This document shows positions 34,531 through 43,318 of a stretch of 64,000 bases of DNA, piece after piece. The position numbers were made by a program, and so were the translations under genes. The DNA lies in NCBI GenBank assembly GCA_964613945.1, contig CAZTJC010000002.1, positions 62,001 through 126,000 of the forward strand, read 5' to 3'. The stretch's first letter is position 1, and each line of letters begins with the position of its first letter. The stretch is from JAVVHH01 sp964613945. GTDB taxonomy: Bacteria; Pseudomonadota; Alphaproteobacteria; Acetobacterales; Acetobacteraceae. The notes beneath the pieces were generated by a model. It did not search any database and was not told where the DNA came from. It saw only the letters and a list, made by a program, of their open reading frames with translations.

Positions 34531-36588
34531 CTAAGCCGCCTCCCACCCGATAGCCCGGCGCAGGAACGCGTATCCTAGCGCCGCGAACCCGGCCACCTCC
34601 GCATTAGTGGTCCCGAACCCATGCCCGCCCGCCGCCGGCTCGTAGAATAGCGCGTCGTATCCCAGCGCCTGCAGCTTGGCCGCCATCTTGCGCGCATGCC
34701 CCGGATGCACCCGGTCGTCCCGCCGCGTCGTCGCCAGCAGGATCGGCGGATACGGCTTTCCCGCCTCCGCGACATGGTACGCCGACGTCGCCCCCAGGAA
34801 TGCCTCCCAATCCCCCGTCGCCGGGTCGCCGTACTCTGCCATCCAGCTCGCCCCCGCCAACAGCTGCGAGTACCGCCGCATGTCGATCAGCGGGATCGTG
34901 CAGAACAACGCCCCGAACCGCTCCGGATACCGCGTCAGCATGTTGGCGATCAGCAACCCGCCATTGCTCCCTCCCTCCGCCGCGATCCGGCCCGGCCGGG
35001 TCACCCCCCGCCGCACCAGGTCCGCCGCCACCGCCGCGAAGTCGTCATGGCTCAGCCGCTTTCCCGCCAGCCGCCCCGCCTCGTGCCACCGCGTCCCGAA
35101 CTCCCCGCCACCCCTGAGGTTGGCCACCACGCTGGTGCCGCCGCGCTCCAGCCACAGCTTGCCGATCCCCAACGAATACCCCGGGATGCGCGAGATCCCG
35201 AACCCGCCATACCCGCCCAGGTGCACCGGCGCCTCGCCCGTCAGCTCCGCCGGCCCCGTCTGCACATACGGGATCCGCTCCCCGTCCGAGGACACCGCCT
35301 CGTGCCGCGTCACCACCAGCCCGGCCGCATCGAACCCCGCCGACAGTCGCCGCAGCACGGTCGGCCCCGCCGCCCCCGGCAACAGCATGGACAGCGTCGG
35401 CGGCGTCACCGGGTCCTGCGCGCTGATCAGCAGCGTCCCGTCCGCCTCGTCCTCCTCCCGGTCCAGCGGCCAGACGTTCACCGTCCCCACCTCCGGCAAG
35501 CCTTCCAGCGGCACCCCCAACCAGTCCGGCGCCCCATGCGCGATGAACTGGGGCCGCATCTCGTCCAGCACGTGCAGGATCAGCCGCCCCGCCAACCAGA
35601 AGAACTTCTGCAGCGCCCGCCGCTCCCCCGGCTCGAACGCCACCTCGAAGTCTCGGCTGCCCTCCAGGAACGCCGTGAACCCGATCACCACCACCGTGTC
35701 CGGCCCGAATACCTGGAGCCCTTCCGGCCCCTCGACCTCCCAGGTCGACCGCATCCGCACCGCCAGCCAGTCGCCCTCCCAGCTCGCCCAGCAATCCGCC
35801 GGCAGGTCCAGCTTCTGCCGCTCCCCGTCCAGCTCCGCGATCCACAGCTCCGTCTCGAAGAATCCCGGCTTGTCGCTGAACACCAGCCGCTCCCCCAGCC
35901 GGTCCACCCCGCCCCAAACCCCCATATGCGTCTCCGGCACGGCGAACACCGGTTCCCCTGCGAAAGCCGTCTCGCCCCGCTTCCACAGCCGAACCGTCCG
36001 CGCATATCCCGACGCCGTCGCACCTCCCAGCGCGCTCGACAGCAGCAGCGTGTCCGCGTTGACCCAATCTGCGCCGCCCTTGCCCTCCTCGAGCCGGAAC
36101 CCGTCCTCCACGAACGCACGCCCGCCGAGATCGAACTCCCGCACCACCGACGCATCGCTGCCGCCTCGCGACAGGCTCACCAGCGCCCGCCGGTGCTCCG
36201 GCGGCAGCGTCGCCGCGCCGCCCCACACCCACTCGACCCCCTCGGCCGCTGCCAAGGCATCAACGTCGAGCAACACCTCCCAGTCCGGCGTCCCGCTTCG
36301 GAACGACTCGATCGTCGTTCGCCGCCAAACCCCGCGCGGGTTCGCGCGGTCCGTCCAGTAATTGTACAGCAGCCCACCGCGCCGCGTCGGAATCGGCAGG
36401 TTATCCGGCCGATCTAAGAGCGCCGTCAGCGCATCCCGGTCCGCCGCCCACCGTGCATCTGCCACCCGCTCCCGCGTCCGCATCGTCTGCCCGTCCACCC
36501 AGGCGACCGCCCGGTCCCCATCCACCTCCTCGAGCCAGAGGTAAGGGTCCTCGTCGGGTGCCGAGAGGGTAGGGCGCATGTCGATCAT
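34531..36588 (-). CDS. Prolyl oligopeptidase family serine peptidase
   Basis: A 685-residue cytoplasmic-type peptidase (no signal peptide). The N-terminal part (DPYLWLEEVDGDRAVAWVDG) and following beta-propeller fit family S9A. The C-terminal alpha/beta-hydrolase domain carries the nucleophile in AAEGGSNGGLLIANMLTRYP, Asp in TTRRDDRVHPGHARKM and His in AGGHGFGTTNAE. GGEFGTRWHEAG and PLIDMRRYSQLLAG are other S9 blocks. ATG 36588 and ATG 36579 are both possible; a longer frame to 36846 overlaps the divergent reductase leader and is rejected. Substrates are probably short Pro-containing peptides. Confidence 0.9.
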   Translation of the reverse strand: MIDMRPTLSAPDEDPYLWLEEVDGDRAVAWVDGQTMRTRERVADARWAADRDALTALLDRPDNLPIPTRRGGLLYNYWTDRANPRGVWRRTTIESFRSGTPDWEVLLDVDALAAAEGVEWVWGGAATLPPEHRRALVSLSRGGSDASVVREFDLGGRAFVEDGFRLEEGKGGADWVNADTLLLSSALGGATASGYARTVRLWKRGETAFAGEPVFAVPETHMGVWGGVDRLGERLVFSDKPGFFETELWIAELDGERQKLDLPADCWASWEGDWLAVRMRSTWEVEGPEGLQVFGPDTVVVIGFTAFLEGSRDFEVAFEPGERRALQKFFWLAGRLILHVLDEMRPQFIAHGAPDWLGVPLEGLPEVGTVNVWPLDREEDEADGTLLISAQDPVTPPTLSMLLPGAAGPTVLRRLSAGFDAAGLVVTRHEAVSSDGERIPYVQTGPAELTGEAPVHLGGYGGFGISRIPGYSLGIGKLWLERGGTSVVANLRGGGEFGTRWHEAGRLAGKRLSHDDFAAVAADLVRRGVTRPGRIAAEGGSNGGLLIANMLTRYPERFGALFCTIPLIDMRRYSQLLAGASWMAEYGDPATGDWEAFLGATSAYHVAEAGKPYPPILLATTRRDDRVHPGHARKMAAKLQALGYDALFYEPAAGGHGFGTTNAEVAGFAALGYAFLRRAIGWEAA

Positions 36589-36608
36589 GCTACTGGATAT
36601 AGAACCCT

Positions 36609-36643
36609 CCATCGCCGACGGGAGAGGCCGGGGTGAGCGCGGG
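36609..36643 (+). repeat. Dispersed GC-rich intergenic element, partial copy 4
   Basis: In the divergent spacer between the peptidase and reductase genes, CCATCGCCGACGGGAGAGGC then CGGGGTGAGCGCGGG keeps the GGGAGAGGC-x-GGG(T)GAG core of the copies near 8.8, 23.3 and 31.5 kb. It is the least complete copy. Confidence 0.35.
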
Positions 36644-36700
36644 ACTGCAAGCCCGAACTCCTGCATTGCCAACCCGCCCGCAGAGGTCGACCCTGGCGCC

Positions 36701-37714
36701 ATGAACCCCCGCAATCTCGGCCGCTCCGGTCTCCGCGTCTCCCCGCTCTGCCTCGGCACCATGAATTTCGGCGGCCCCACCGACGAACCCACCGCCCGGA
36801 ACATCATCGCCCAGGCCAAGGAGGCCGGCGTCAATTTCATCGACACCGCGGACGCCTACACCGGCGGCAAGTCGGAGGAGATCGTCGGCCGCGCCATCGC
36901 CCCCAACCGCGACTCCTGGATCCTCGCCACCAAGCTCGCCAATCCTGGTGCCACCGACCCCAACGGCCAGGGCACCTCCCGCCAATGGATCGTCCGCGCC
37001 GTCGACCGCAGCCTCCAGCGCCTCGGCACCGGCCACATCGACATCCAGTACCTCCACAAGGAGGACCACTCCACCCCGCTTGCCGAGACCGTCCGCGCGG
37101 TGGCCGACCTCATCCGTGCCGGCAAGATCCGCTACTTCGGCGTCTCCAACTACCGCGCCTGGCGCATCGCCGAGATTTGCCGCCTCTGCGACGACATGAA
37201 CATCGACCGCCCCGTCGTCAGCCAGCCGTACTACCACGCCCTCAACCGCACCCCGGAGACCGAGCACCTCCCGGCCTGCGACTTCTACGGCCTCGGCGTT
37301 GTCAGCTACTCCCCACTCGGCCGCGGCATCCTCACCGGCAAATACGATCCGGCCTCAGCGCCCCCCGCCGACACCCGCGCCGCCCGCGGCGACAAGCGCA
37401 TCGCCCAGACCGAGATGTCCCCCGCCTCCCTTCATCTCGCCCGCGAGTTCGCCGACTATGCCAACTCCACCGGCCGCACCCCCACCGCCCTGGCCGTGCA
37501 ATGGGTCCTCAACAACCGCTTCCTCACCGGGGTCGTGGCCGGCCCCCGCACCGAAGCCCAATGGGCCAACTACGTCGCCGCCCTGACCGCCCCCTTCACC
37601 GCCGAAGACGAAGCCTTTGTCGACGCCCGCACCGCCGCCGGTCACCACGCCGTCCCCGGCTTCAACGACCCGGCCTATCCCATCGAAGGCCGTCCTACCC
37701 GCACCCCGGCATAA
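36701..37714 (+). CDS. Aldo/keto reductase
   Basis: A 337-residue NADPH-dependent (beta/alpha)8 oxidoreductase. MNPRNLGRSGLRVSPLCLGT is the family N-terminus. The catalytic tetrad can be placed: Asp about 48 with Tyr about 53 in FIDTADAYTGGKSEE, Lys about 78 in ILATKLANP, and His in IQYLHKEDHSTPL. GVSNYRAWRI and PLGRGILTGKYDP follow as usual, and the cofactor region lies in AVQWVLNNRFLTGVVAGPRT. ATG 36701 is chosen; upstream in-frame sequence lies in the GC-rich repeat. The substrate is unknown. Confidence 0.92.
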   Translation: MNPRNLGRSGLRVSPLCLGTMNFGGPTDEPTARNIIAQAKEAGVNFIDTADAYTGGKSEEIVGRAIAPNRDSWILATKLANPGATDPNGQGTSRQWIVRAVDRSLQRLGTGHIDIQYLHKEDHSTPLAETVRAVADLIRAGKIRYFGVSNYRAWRIAEICRLCDDMNIDRPVVSQPYYHALNRTPETEHLPACDFYGLGVVSYSPLGRGILTGKYDPASAPPADTRAARGDKRIAQTEMSPASLHLAREFADYANSTGRTPTALAVQWVLNNRFLTGVVAGPRTEAQWANYVAALTAPFTAEDEAFVDARTAAGHHAVPGFNDPAYPIEGRPTRTPA

Positions 37715-37846
37715 TCGGCCCTCCCGGCAAATCCTGCCGCCCGAATCCGTCCGGTAAGTTGGCCGAAACGCACCACCGCCGGCTTCGCGAACCCTGGTCC
37801 ACCCCTTGCATCGTCCTACCCGCACAATCCCGTGCAGGAGAAGGCG

Positions 37847-38323
37847 ATGTACGCCAGCCTAGTGACCGCGGGGGCTTCCGCCCTCTACGACCTCTATAAA
37901 AGCGCAACCAGCAAGACCGGCAGCACCGACGCCGCGTCATCCACCGCGTCCGACCAGTCCTCGGCCACCAGCGCCATCGACGCCAGCACCATCGGTGCCG
38001 TTGGTAGCACCAGCACCAGCGGCTCGAAGTTCAGCGACGCCCTCAACAAGCTGTTCACCGATATCCAGTCCAGCACCACCGGCGCGGCCAACGCGACCAG
38101 CAATGTCGCCGACGACCTCCAATCCCTCTCCAAGGGCCTGAAGACCGGCGGCGCCCACGGCGGTCACCACCATCACGGTGCCGCTCCCGCCCAGGACAGC
38201 CAATCGACCTCGACCGACGACCCGTCTTCGTCCAGCCCCTTCCAGGGCCTGGCCTCCTCCCTGGTCGCCTACGCCAAGACCCAAAGTCTCGGCGCCTCCG
38301 CCTCGACCTCGCTCACCGCCTGA
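37847..38323 (+). CDS. Hypothetical Ser/Thr/Ala-rich protein with His cluster
   Basis: A 158-residue protein of low complexity. It opens MYASLVTAGASALYDLYKSA and continues with many Ser, Thr, Ala and Asp residues and Gly-Ser linkers. A cluster GGAHGGHHHHGA near residue 105 could bind metal ions. There is no signal peptide or membrane span. The start is supported by GGAGAAGG just upstream of ATG 37847. The helical stretches FSDALNKLFTDIQSSTTGAA and VADDLQSLSKGLKTGG hint at a short helical bundle. I do not recognise the family. Confidence 0.65.
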   Translation: MYASLVTAGASALYDLYKSATSKTGSTDAASSTASDQSSATSAIDASTIGAVGSTSTSGSKFSDALNKLFTDIQSSTTGAANATSNVADDLQSLSKGLKTGGAHGGHHHHGAAPAQDSQSTSTDDPSSSSPFQGLASSLVAYAKTQSLGASASTSLTA

Positions 38324-38396
38324 TCGCCCGCCGGAACCGCAAAAAGCCGCTCCGGCCCGCGCCGCCCGATGCTAGTATCCCCCGCGAGGGGGACCG

Positions 38397-39251
38397 ATGC
38401 TCGATCCAAAGACGTTGCTCGACTGGCCGTTCAAGGAGATCGTCCAGACGTACACCCGCCGCGACATGGCGCTCTACGCCCTGGGCGTCGGCTACGGTGC
38501 CGATCCCATCGACGAAGGCCAACTCCGCTTCGTCCGCGAGGAGGACAACCGCGGCGTCCCCACGATGCCGGCCTGCATGTGCCTCAGCCCGCCCTGGTCC
38601 GCCGACCCCCGCTCCGGCGTCAATCGCACCATGATCGTTCACGGTGAACAGGGCCTCGAGCTCCTCCGCCCCATGCCCGCCAGCGGCACCTTCCGTTCCC
38701 TGACCCGCATCACCGACATCGTCGACAAGGGCCCCGGCCGCGGCGCGGTCGTCTACGCCGCCAGCACCCTGATCGACGACGCCACCGACGAGCCGGTCGC
38801 CCATCTCTGGCGCAGCACCGTCGCCCGCGCCGACGGCGGCTTCGGCGGCAGCCCGGTCCCGCCCCGCGTCCCGCACAAGCTCCCCGACCGTGCCCCCGAC
38901 ACGACCTGCACCCTGCCGACCTTTCCCAACCAGGCCCTACTGTACCGTGCCAACGGCGACCTGAACCCGCTCCACTCGCACCCCGACGCCGCCCGCGCCG
39001 CCGGCTTCGATCGCCCCATCCTCCACGGCCTCGCCACCTACGGCCTCGTCGGTCACGCCGTCCTACGCGCGTACTGCAACTACGACCCGTCCCGCCTCCG
39101 CGCCCTCGACGTCCGCTTCTCCGCCCCCGTCTATCCCGGTGAAATCGTCACCGTTGACCTCTGGCGCGACGCCGAAACCGTGTCCTTCCGTGCCGTTGTC
39201 GAAGCCCGCGCCACCAAGGTCATCGACAACGGCAAGGCTCTGCTCGGCTAG
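38397..39251 (+). CDS. MaoC-family enoyl-CoA hydratase (hydratase 2 type)
   Basis: A 284-residue double-hotdog hydratase adding water to trans-2-enoyl-CoA. The C-terminal hotdog contains NGDLNPLHSHPDAARAAGFD, followed by RPILHGLATYGLVGHAVLRA: the hydratase-2 motif with catalytic Asp (N-x-D-x-NP-x-H) and His. The N-terminal half (YALGVGYGADPIDEGQLRFV) is the degenerate substrate-side hotdog, as in eukaryotic peroxisomal hydratase 2. The last stop codon overlaps that of the converging carbonic anhydrase by four bases. It could act in fatty-acid or polyhydroxyalkanoate metabolism. Confidence 0.9.
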   Translation: MLDPKTLLDWPFKEIVQTYTRRDMALYALGVGYGADPIDEGQLRFVREEDNRGVPTMPACMCLSPPWSADPRSGVNRTMIVHGEQGLELLRPMPASGTFRSLTRITDIVDKGPGRGAVVYAASTLIDDATDEPVAHLWRSTVARADGGFGGSPVPPRVPHKLPDRAPDTTCTLPTFPNQALLYRANGDLNPLHSHPDAARAAGFDRPILHGLATYGLVGHAVLRAYCNYDPSRLRALDVRFSAPVYPGEIVTVDLWRDAETVSFRAVVEARATKVIDNGKALLG

Positions 39252-39997
39252 ACGTCCTCCATCCAGGTCACATGCCCCTCCTGCAAAGCGTAGTAGGCCG
39301 CCACGACCTTCACCTTGCCCGAACTCGCCGCCCCCTGGATCACCTGGCTCTGCGTCTGCAACCGCGTCGCGACCCGGCGCGCATTCGCCCGCACCGCATT
39401 GTCCAGCAAGTCGCCCCCTTGCTCCCGCACCGACAGCACTGCCGGGATGATCGGCTGGATCATCTCCCCGATCACTCCTGGGAACGTCGCGTTCTTCCGC
39501 ACCACGTCCACCGCCGCCGACACCGCCCCGCAGCTCTCATGCCCCAGCACCACGATCAGCGGCACCCCGAGCACCCCCACCCCATACTCGACGCTCCCCA
39601 GCGCCGCTGTATCGATCGTGTTGCCGGCGTTCCGCACGATGAACAGCTCGCCCAGCCCGCGCCCGAACAACAGCTCCGGCGGCACTCGGCTATCCGAACA
39701 CCCGACCAGGATGCAGAACGGCGACTGTCCCCGCGCCAACTCGATCCGCCGCTGCCGCCCTTGCTCGGTCAGGAACGGCGCCTCAAGCTGAAATTGCTCG
39801 TTGCCGTCCTTCATCCGCTGCAGCGCCTGCGCCGGCGTCAGGTTGGTATGCGGCACCGGATCCGCCGCCAACGCCCGCCGCGGCGCCCCCACCATCTCCG
39901 CGCCAACCAGGGCCGCACCGGCCGCCATCCCCAACAGCCCGCGCCGTCCCGCGAGCAGCCCATGCGATCCGTCCGCACAGCAGAAACAACCAGCCAT
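39248..39997 (-). CDS. Exported beta-class carbonic anhydrase
   Basis: A 249-residue zinc enzyme interconverting CO2 and bicarbonate. Zinc ligands and the Asp-Arg dyad are seen in ILVGCSDSRVPPELLFGRG and IVVLGHESCGAVSAAVDVV. FIVRNAGNTIDTAALGSVEY and the C-terminus complete the beta-class fold. The N-terminus carries a twin-arginine-type signal (LAGRRGLLGMAAGAALVGAE, ending near ALAADP), so this enzyme is periplasmic, unlike the usual cytoplasmic ones. ATG 39997 follows AGGGGC. It lies 84 bases after the phn operon on the same strand and might be read from the same transcript. Confidence 0.9.
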   Translation of the reverse strand: MAGCFCCADGSHGLLAGRRGLLGMAAGAALVGAEMVGAPRRALAADPVPHTNLTPAQALQRMKDGNEQFQLEAPFLTEQGRQRRIELARGQSPFCILVGCSDSRVPPELLFGRGLGELFIVRNAGNTIDTAALGSVEYGVGVLGVPLIVVLGHESCGAVSAAVDVVRKNATFPGVIGEMIQPIIPAVLSVREQGGDLLDNAVRANARRVATRLQTQSQVIQGAASSGKVKVVAAYYALQEGHVTWMEDV

Positions 39998-40081
39998 CGA
40001 AGCCCCTGAAAGACTATGGAACCAGCCACATTCCATTGCTTTTGGAGGTCGTCAATTCTAATCGAGAGCTGGATTTACTGG

Positions 40082-40747
40082 CTACGCTGTTAAAGCAAAC
40101 CGTTCCGCAAGTAAAAACGGCACTCCAGGCCCGGCCTGGGTGTACAAGCAAATCGACTCGACGCGCCGTGTCTCCTGGAGCGCCGCCGCGAAATGCGCCT
40201 CCGCCGCCGCCATCCACCCGGCCTGGTTTTCCAACCGCCGGGTCAGCGTCATGTGAAACCGCCACCGGCCGAACACCCCCGGGTACCCCCACCGCAGCAG
40301 CAGCTGATCCGCATCCGGCGGCAGACCCTTTCCCCGCCGCCGCGCCAGTTCCGCCGTATCCGGCAGCGCCCGATGCCGGTCCGGCCACGCCACGCATGAA
40401 TCCGCCAATGCCTGAAGTTCCGGGCACGGCGTTGTCTCCCGTATCGCCAGGAACCCCGACAAATCCGCCACCGCCAGCTGCGGCATCTCGAACGCCCGCA
40501 TCGACTGCACCATCGCCGTCACGTCGTCCCGGAACGCCCCATACGACGTCGCCAGCCGCATCGGCGGCTTCAAAGTGCAATGGAACCCATATCCCCGTGC
40601 GTCGGCCGTAACCGCCGCGATCTCCTCGACCCCCGGCTGCGGAACGTCCACCCCGCGCTCCGGGTCCCGCCCCAACCACGAACACCCTGCCGCCCAGAGC
40701 GGATCATCCAGCTCCGGCGCGTAGTAGAGCGCGACCCGAACCGTCAA
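40082..40747 (-). CDS. DUF1045 phosphonate-operon protein, 2H-phosphoesterase-like
   Basis: A 221-residue protein of the family found at the end of C-P lyase operons. Two HxTx motifs, HCTLKPPMRL near residue 55 and FHMTLTRRL near residue 165, are the catalytic signature of the 2H phosphoesterase superfamily, which opens cyclic phosphodiesters. Start is TTG 40747, overlapping the phnM stop codon (TTGA). The C-P lyase product is 5-phosphoribosyl 1,2-cyclic phosphate, normally opened by PhnP; PhnP is not encoded here, so this protein could do the step. That link is inference. Confidence 0.88.
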   Translation of the reverse strand: MTVRVALYYAPELDDPLWAAGCSWLGRDPERGVDVPQPGVEEIAAVTADARGYGFHCTLKPPMRLATSYGAFRDDVTAMVQSMRAFEMPQLAVADLSGFLAIRETTPCPELQALADSCVAWPDRHRALPDTAELARRRGKGLPPDADQLLLRWGYPGVFGRWRFHMTLTRRLENQAGWMAAAEAHFAAALQETRRVESICLYTQAGPGVPFLLAERFALTA

Positions 40748-41874
40748 ATGACGCGCTCACCCGTCCGCCACACCTGCCGCACCACCGGTATCCCCTCGAA
40801 TTCCCGCACCCGCACCAGATCCGCCCGCATCCCGGCCGCGATCCGCCCCCGGTCCTGCAACCCGGCCATCTCCGCCGGCGCCGCCGTCACCATCGCCACT
40901 CCCGCCGCCAGCGTGATCCCCGCCTTCTCCACGCAGGCGAACGCCGCCTCCACCAGGCTCGCCGGCACGTAATCGCTCGCCAGCCCGTCCACCGCCCGCT
41001 CGCGCACCATCTCCGCCGCCGACACGTTCCCGGAATGCGACCCGCCGCGCACGATGTTCGGCGCCCCGGCGATCACCATCATCCCCCGCGCCCGTGCCGC
41101 CTTGGCCGCGATCATCGACACCGGGAACTCGCTGATCCGGATCCCGTCGCGGTGGTTCTCCTCGATCTCCTCCTCCGTCCGGTCGTCATGGCTTGCTAGC
41201 ACCACGTCCAACCCCTTCACCCGTGCCAGCAGACGCTGCCGGTTCACGTCGCGCATCTTCGCCCGCTGCGCCTGCAACTCGCCGATCCGCTGCTCCACCC
41301 GCTCCGCGCTCACCCCCTCGCGCATCCGCATCTTCCGATACCGCGCCAGGTCGGCGTACTGGCCCACCCCCGGCGAATGATCCATCAGGCTCACCATCCG
41401 CACCAACCGGTGATCCGCCACCGGCTCGAACAGCTCCATCACGTCATCGGCCGGCATCTCGCAGCGCAGGTGCAGGAAGTGCTCCGACTTCAGCAGCCCG
41501 GTCCCATCCAGCGCGTCCAGATCCCGCACCCCGTCATGGAACGTCTGGATCCGGTCCTTGTCGAAGCCGAGATCCCCCAGGCACAGCGCGTCCAACACCG
41601 TCGTCACGCCGCTCACCGCGCATTGCGCATCATGCGTCAGCATCGCCGACCGCGACGGCCACCGTGCATTGCTCCGCGGCTGCACCTGCCGCTCCAGATT
41701 GTCGGTATGAACGTCCACGATCCCCGGCATCAGCACGTCGCCTTCGAGATCTACTGCGCCAGGACTATTGCTTCGTCCCGGCTGGAATTCCACGATGCGC
41801 TGACCGTCGAGGACTACCGTCCCTTCGATCACCTCGTCCGAGAGCACGACCCGCGCATTCGTCAATATCGTCAT
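40744..41874 (-). CDS. phnM: Phosphonate metabolism hydrolase PhnM
   Basis: A 376-residue amidohydrolase-superfamily enzyme that removes pyrophosphate from phosphonate ribonucleoside triphosphate, giving the substrate of the C-P lyase. The metal-binding start is VLMPGIVDVHTDNLERQVQP, and VLASHDDRTEEEIEENH and VIAGAPNIVRGGSHSGNVSA are typical PhnM blocks; SDYVPASLVEAAFACVEKAG and LAAGVAMVTAAPAEMAGLQD lie near the C-terminus. ATG 41874 overlaps the phnL stop codon (ATGA). Confidence 0.96.
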   Translation of the reverse strand: MTILTNARVVLSDEVIEGTVVLDGQRIVEFQPGRSNSPGAVDLEGDVLMPGIVDVHTDNLERQVQPRSNARWPSRSAMLTHDAQCAVSGVTTVLDALCLGDLGFDKDRIQTFHDGVRDLDALDGTGLLKSEHFLHLRCEMPADDVMELFEPVADHRLVRMVSLMDHSPGVGQYADLARYRKMRMREGVSAERVEQRIGELQAQRAKMRDVNRQRLLARVKGLDVVLASHDDRTEEEIEENHRDGIRISEFPVSMIAAKAARARGMMVIAGAPNIVRGGSHSGNVSAAEMVRERAVDGLASDYVPASLVEAAFACVEKAGITLAAGVAMVTAAPAEMAGLQDRGRIAAGMRADLVRVREFEGIPVVRQVWRTGERVI

Positions 41875-42545
41875 GCCGCCTCTCTTATGGGAGCGATCGT
41901 CAGCACGCTATCCGCCACCGCCTCGCGCACCGCTCCGTCATGGAAAATTCCCGCCAGCGCCGCCCCCCGCGCCTTGGCCTCGGCGATCAACCCGATCACT
42001 ACGTCCCGATTCTCCGCATCCAACGACGCCGTCGGCTCGTCCAGCAGCAGCACCGGATGCCCGCCGATGAACCCCCGCGCCAGATTGACCCGCTGCTGCT
42101 CACCCCCCGAGAACGTCGCCGGCGGCAACCCATGCAGCCGCCGCGGAATGTTCAGCCGCAACAGCAGCGCCTCCGCCCGCTCCTGATCCCCGTCCGCTGC
42201 TTCGGCCACGATCTGCAGCGCCGACACCCGCGGCACCACCCGCAGGAACTGGCTCACATACCCCAGCGTCTCCCGCCTAACCTCCAGCACCAGCCGCGGA
42301 TCACCTCCCGCGATATCCACCCAAGCCCCCCGATGCCACACCCGGATCGCCCCGCCATCGACCCGGTAACTGCCATACAGCGCCCGCATCAGCGTCGACT
42401 TGCCCGCCCCCGACGGCCCCGCCAGCACGGTGCATCGCCCGGCCTCGAGCGCACAATCCACTCCGTCCAACACCGGTATCCGCACGCCCCCTTGCAGGTG
42501 CAGTACGAACGCCTTCTCCAGCCCGGTCGCCTCCAGCCGCCTCAT
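41871..42545 (-). CDS. phnL: C-P lyase ABC-type ATPase PhnL
   Basis: A 224-residue ATPase of the C-P lyase system. Walker A is AGPSGAGKSTLMRALYGSYR, the signature is FSGGEQQRVNLARGF and Walker B VLLLDEPTASLDAENRDVV. It has no membrane partner; in the best-studied system PhnL stacks with PhnK on the PhnGHIJ core and needs ATP turnover. Overlaps phnK and phnM by four bases each. Confidence 0.96.
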   Translation of the reverse strand: MRRLEATGLEKAFVLHLQGGVRIPVLDGVDCALEAGRCTVLAGPSGAGKSTLMRALYGSYRVDGGAIRVWHRGAWVDIAGGDPRLVLEVRRETLGYVSQFLRVVPRVSALQIVAEAADGDQERAEALLLRLNIPRRLHGLPPATFSGGEQQRVNLARGFIGGHPVLLLDEPTASLDAENRDVVIGLIAEAKARGAALAGIFHDGAVREAVADSVLTIAPIREAA

Positions 42546-43318
42546 GCCTGCAACACCGAACTGACCAGCAACTGCGTATACGGATGCTGCGGGTCCTCCA
42601 GCACCTGGTCTGTCAACCCGGTCTCCACCACCCGGCCCCGCTGCATCACCACCATCCGCCCCGCCAGCAACCGCGCTACCGCGATATCATGCGTCACCAG
42701 CACCACCGCGATCCCGAGCCGCGCCACCAGCGTCCGGATCAGGTCCAGCAGCCGCGCCTGCACCGAGACGTCTAGCCCGCCGGTCGGCTCGTCCATGAAC
42801 ACCAGCCGCGGATGCGTCACCAACGTCCGCGCGATCTGCAACCGCTGCAGCATCCCGCCCGAGAACGTCGCCGGCAGGTCGTCCATCCGCGCCGGGTCGA
42901 TCTCCACCTGCGCCAGCCAGTCCGCCGCGATCTCTCGGATCGATCCGTAATGCCGCGCCCCCGCCGCCATCAGCCGCTCGCCGACATTGCCGCCCGCCGA
43001 CACCCGCATCCGCAGCGCATCCCGCGGGTTTTGCTGCACGAACCCCCAATCCGACCGATGCAGCGCCCGCAGCGCCGGCGCCCCCATCGCCAGCAGATCG
43101 TGTGCGCCACCCGCCGGGTCGCGATACTCGATCCTCCCCGTATCCGGCTTGACTCGGCCGGCCAGCACGTTGAGCAGCGTCGTCTTGCCGGATCCAGATT
43201 CGCCGACGATCGCCAGCACTTCCCCGGGCCACAACTCGACCCCGACATCGTCCAGCGCCGTCACCGGTCCGAACTGCAGCCCCAGCCCGCTTGCCGTCAG
43301 CATCGCCTGCTCACTCAC
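42542..43318 (-). CDS. phnK: C-P lyase ABC-type ATPase PhnK
   Basis: A 258-residue ATPase. Walker A is IVGESGSGKTTLLNVLAGRV, the signature FSGGMLQRLQIARTLVTHPR and Walker B LVFMDEPTGGLDVSVQARLL. LHRSDWGFVQQNPRDALRMR is characteristic of PhnK. In the C-P lyase complex it docks to PhnJ. Start GTG 43318 lies eight bases inside phnJ; ATG 43303 would be an alternative but gives a shorter N-terminus. Confidence 0.96.
   Translation of the reverse strand: MSEQAMLTASGLGLQFGPVTALDDVGVELWPGEVLAIVGESGSGKTTLLNVLAGRVKPDTGRIEYRDPAGGAHDLLAMGAPALRALHRSDWGFVQQNPRDALRMRVSAGGNVGERLMAAGARHYGSIREIAADWLAQVEIDPARMDDLPATFSGGMLQRLQIARTLVTHPRLVFMDEPTGGLDVSVQARLLDLIRTLVARLGIAVVLVTHDIAVARLLAGRMVVMQRGRVVETGLTDQVLEDPQHPYTQLLVSSVLQA

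Noticed and set aside
34531..36846. Longer N-terminal reading of the prolyl oligopeptidase
   Set aside because: The extension runs through the repeat element and the divergent reductase gene start; the conserved DPYLWLEE block begins about a dozen residues after ATG 36588.
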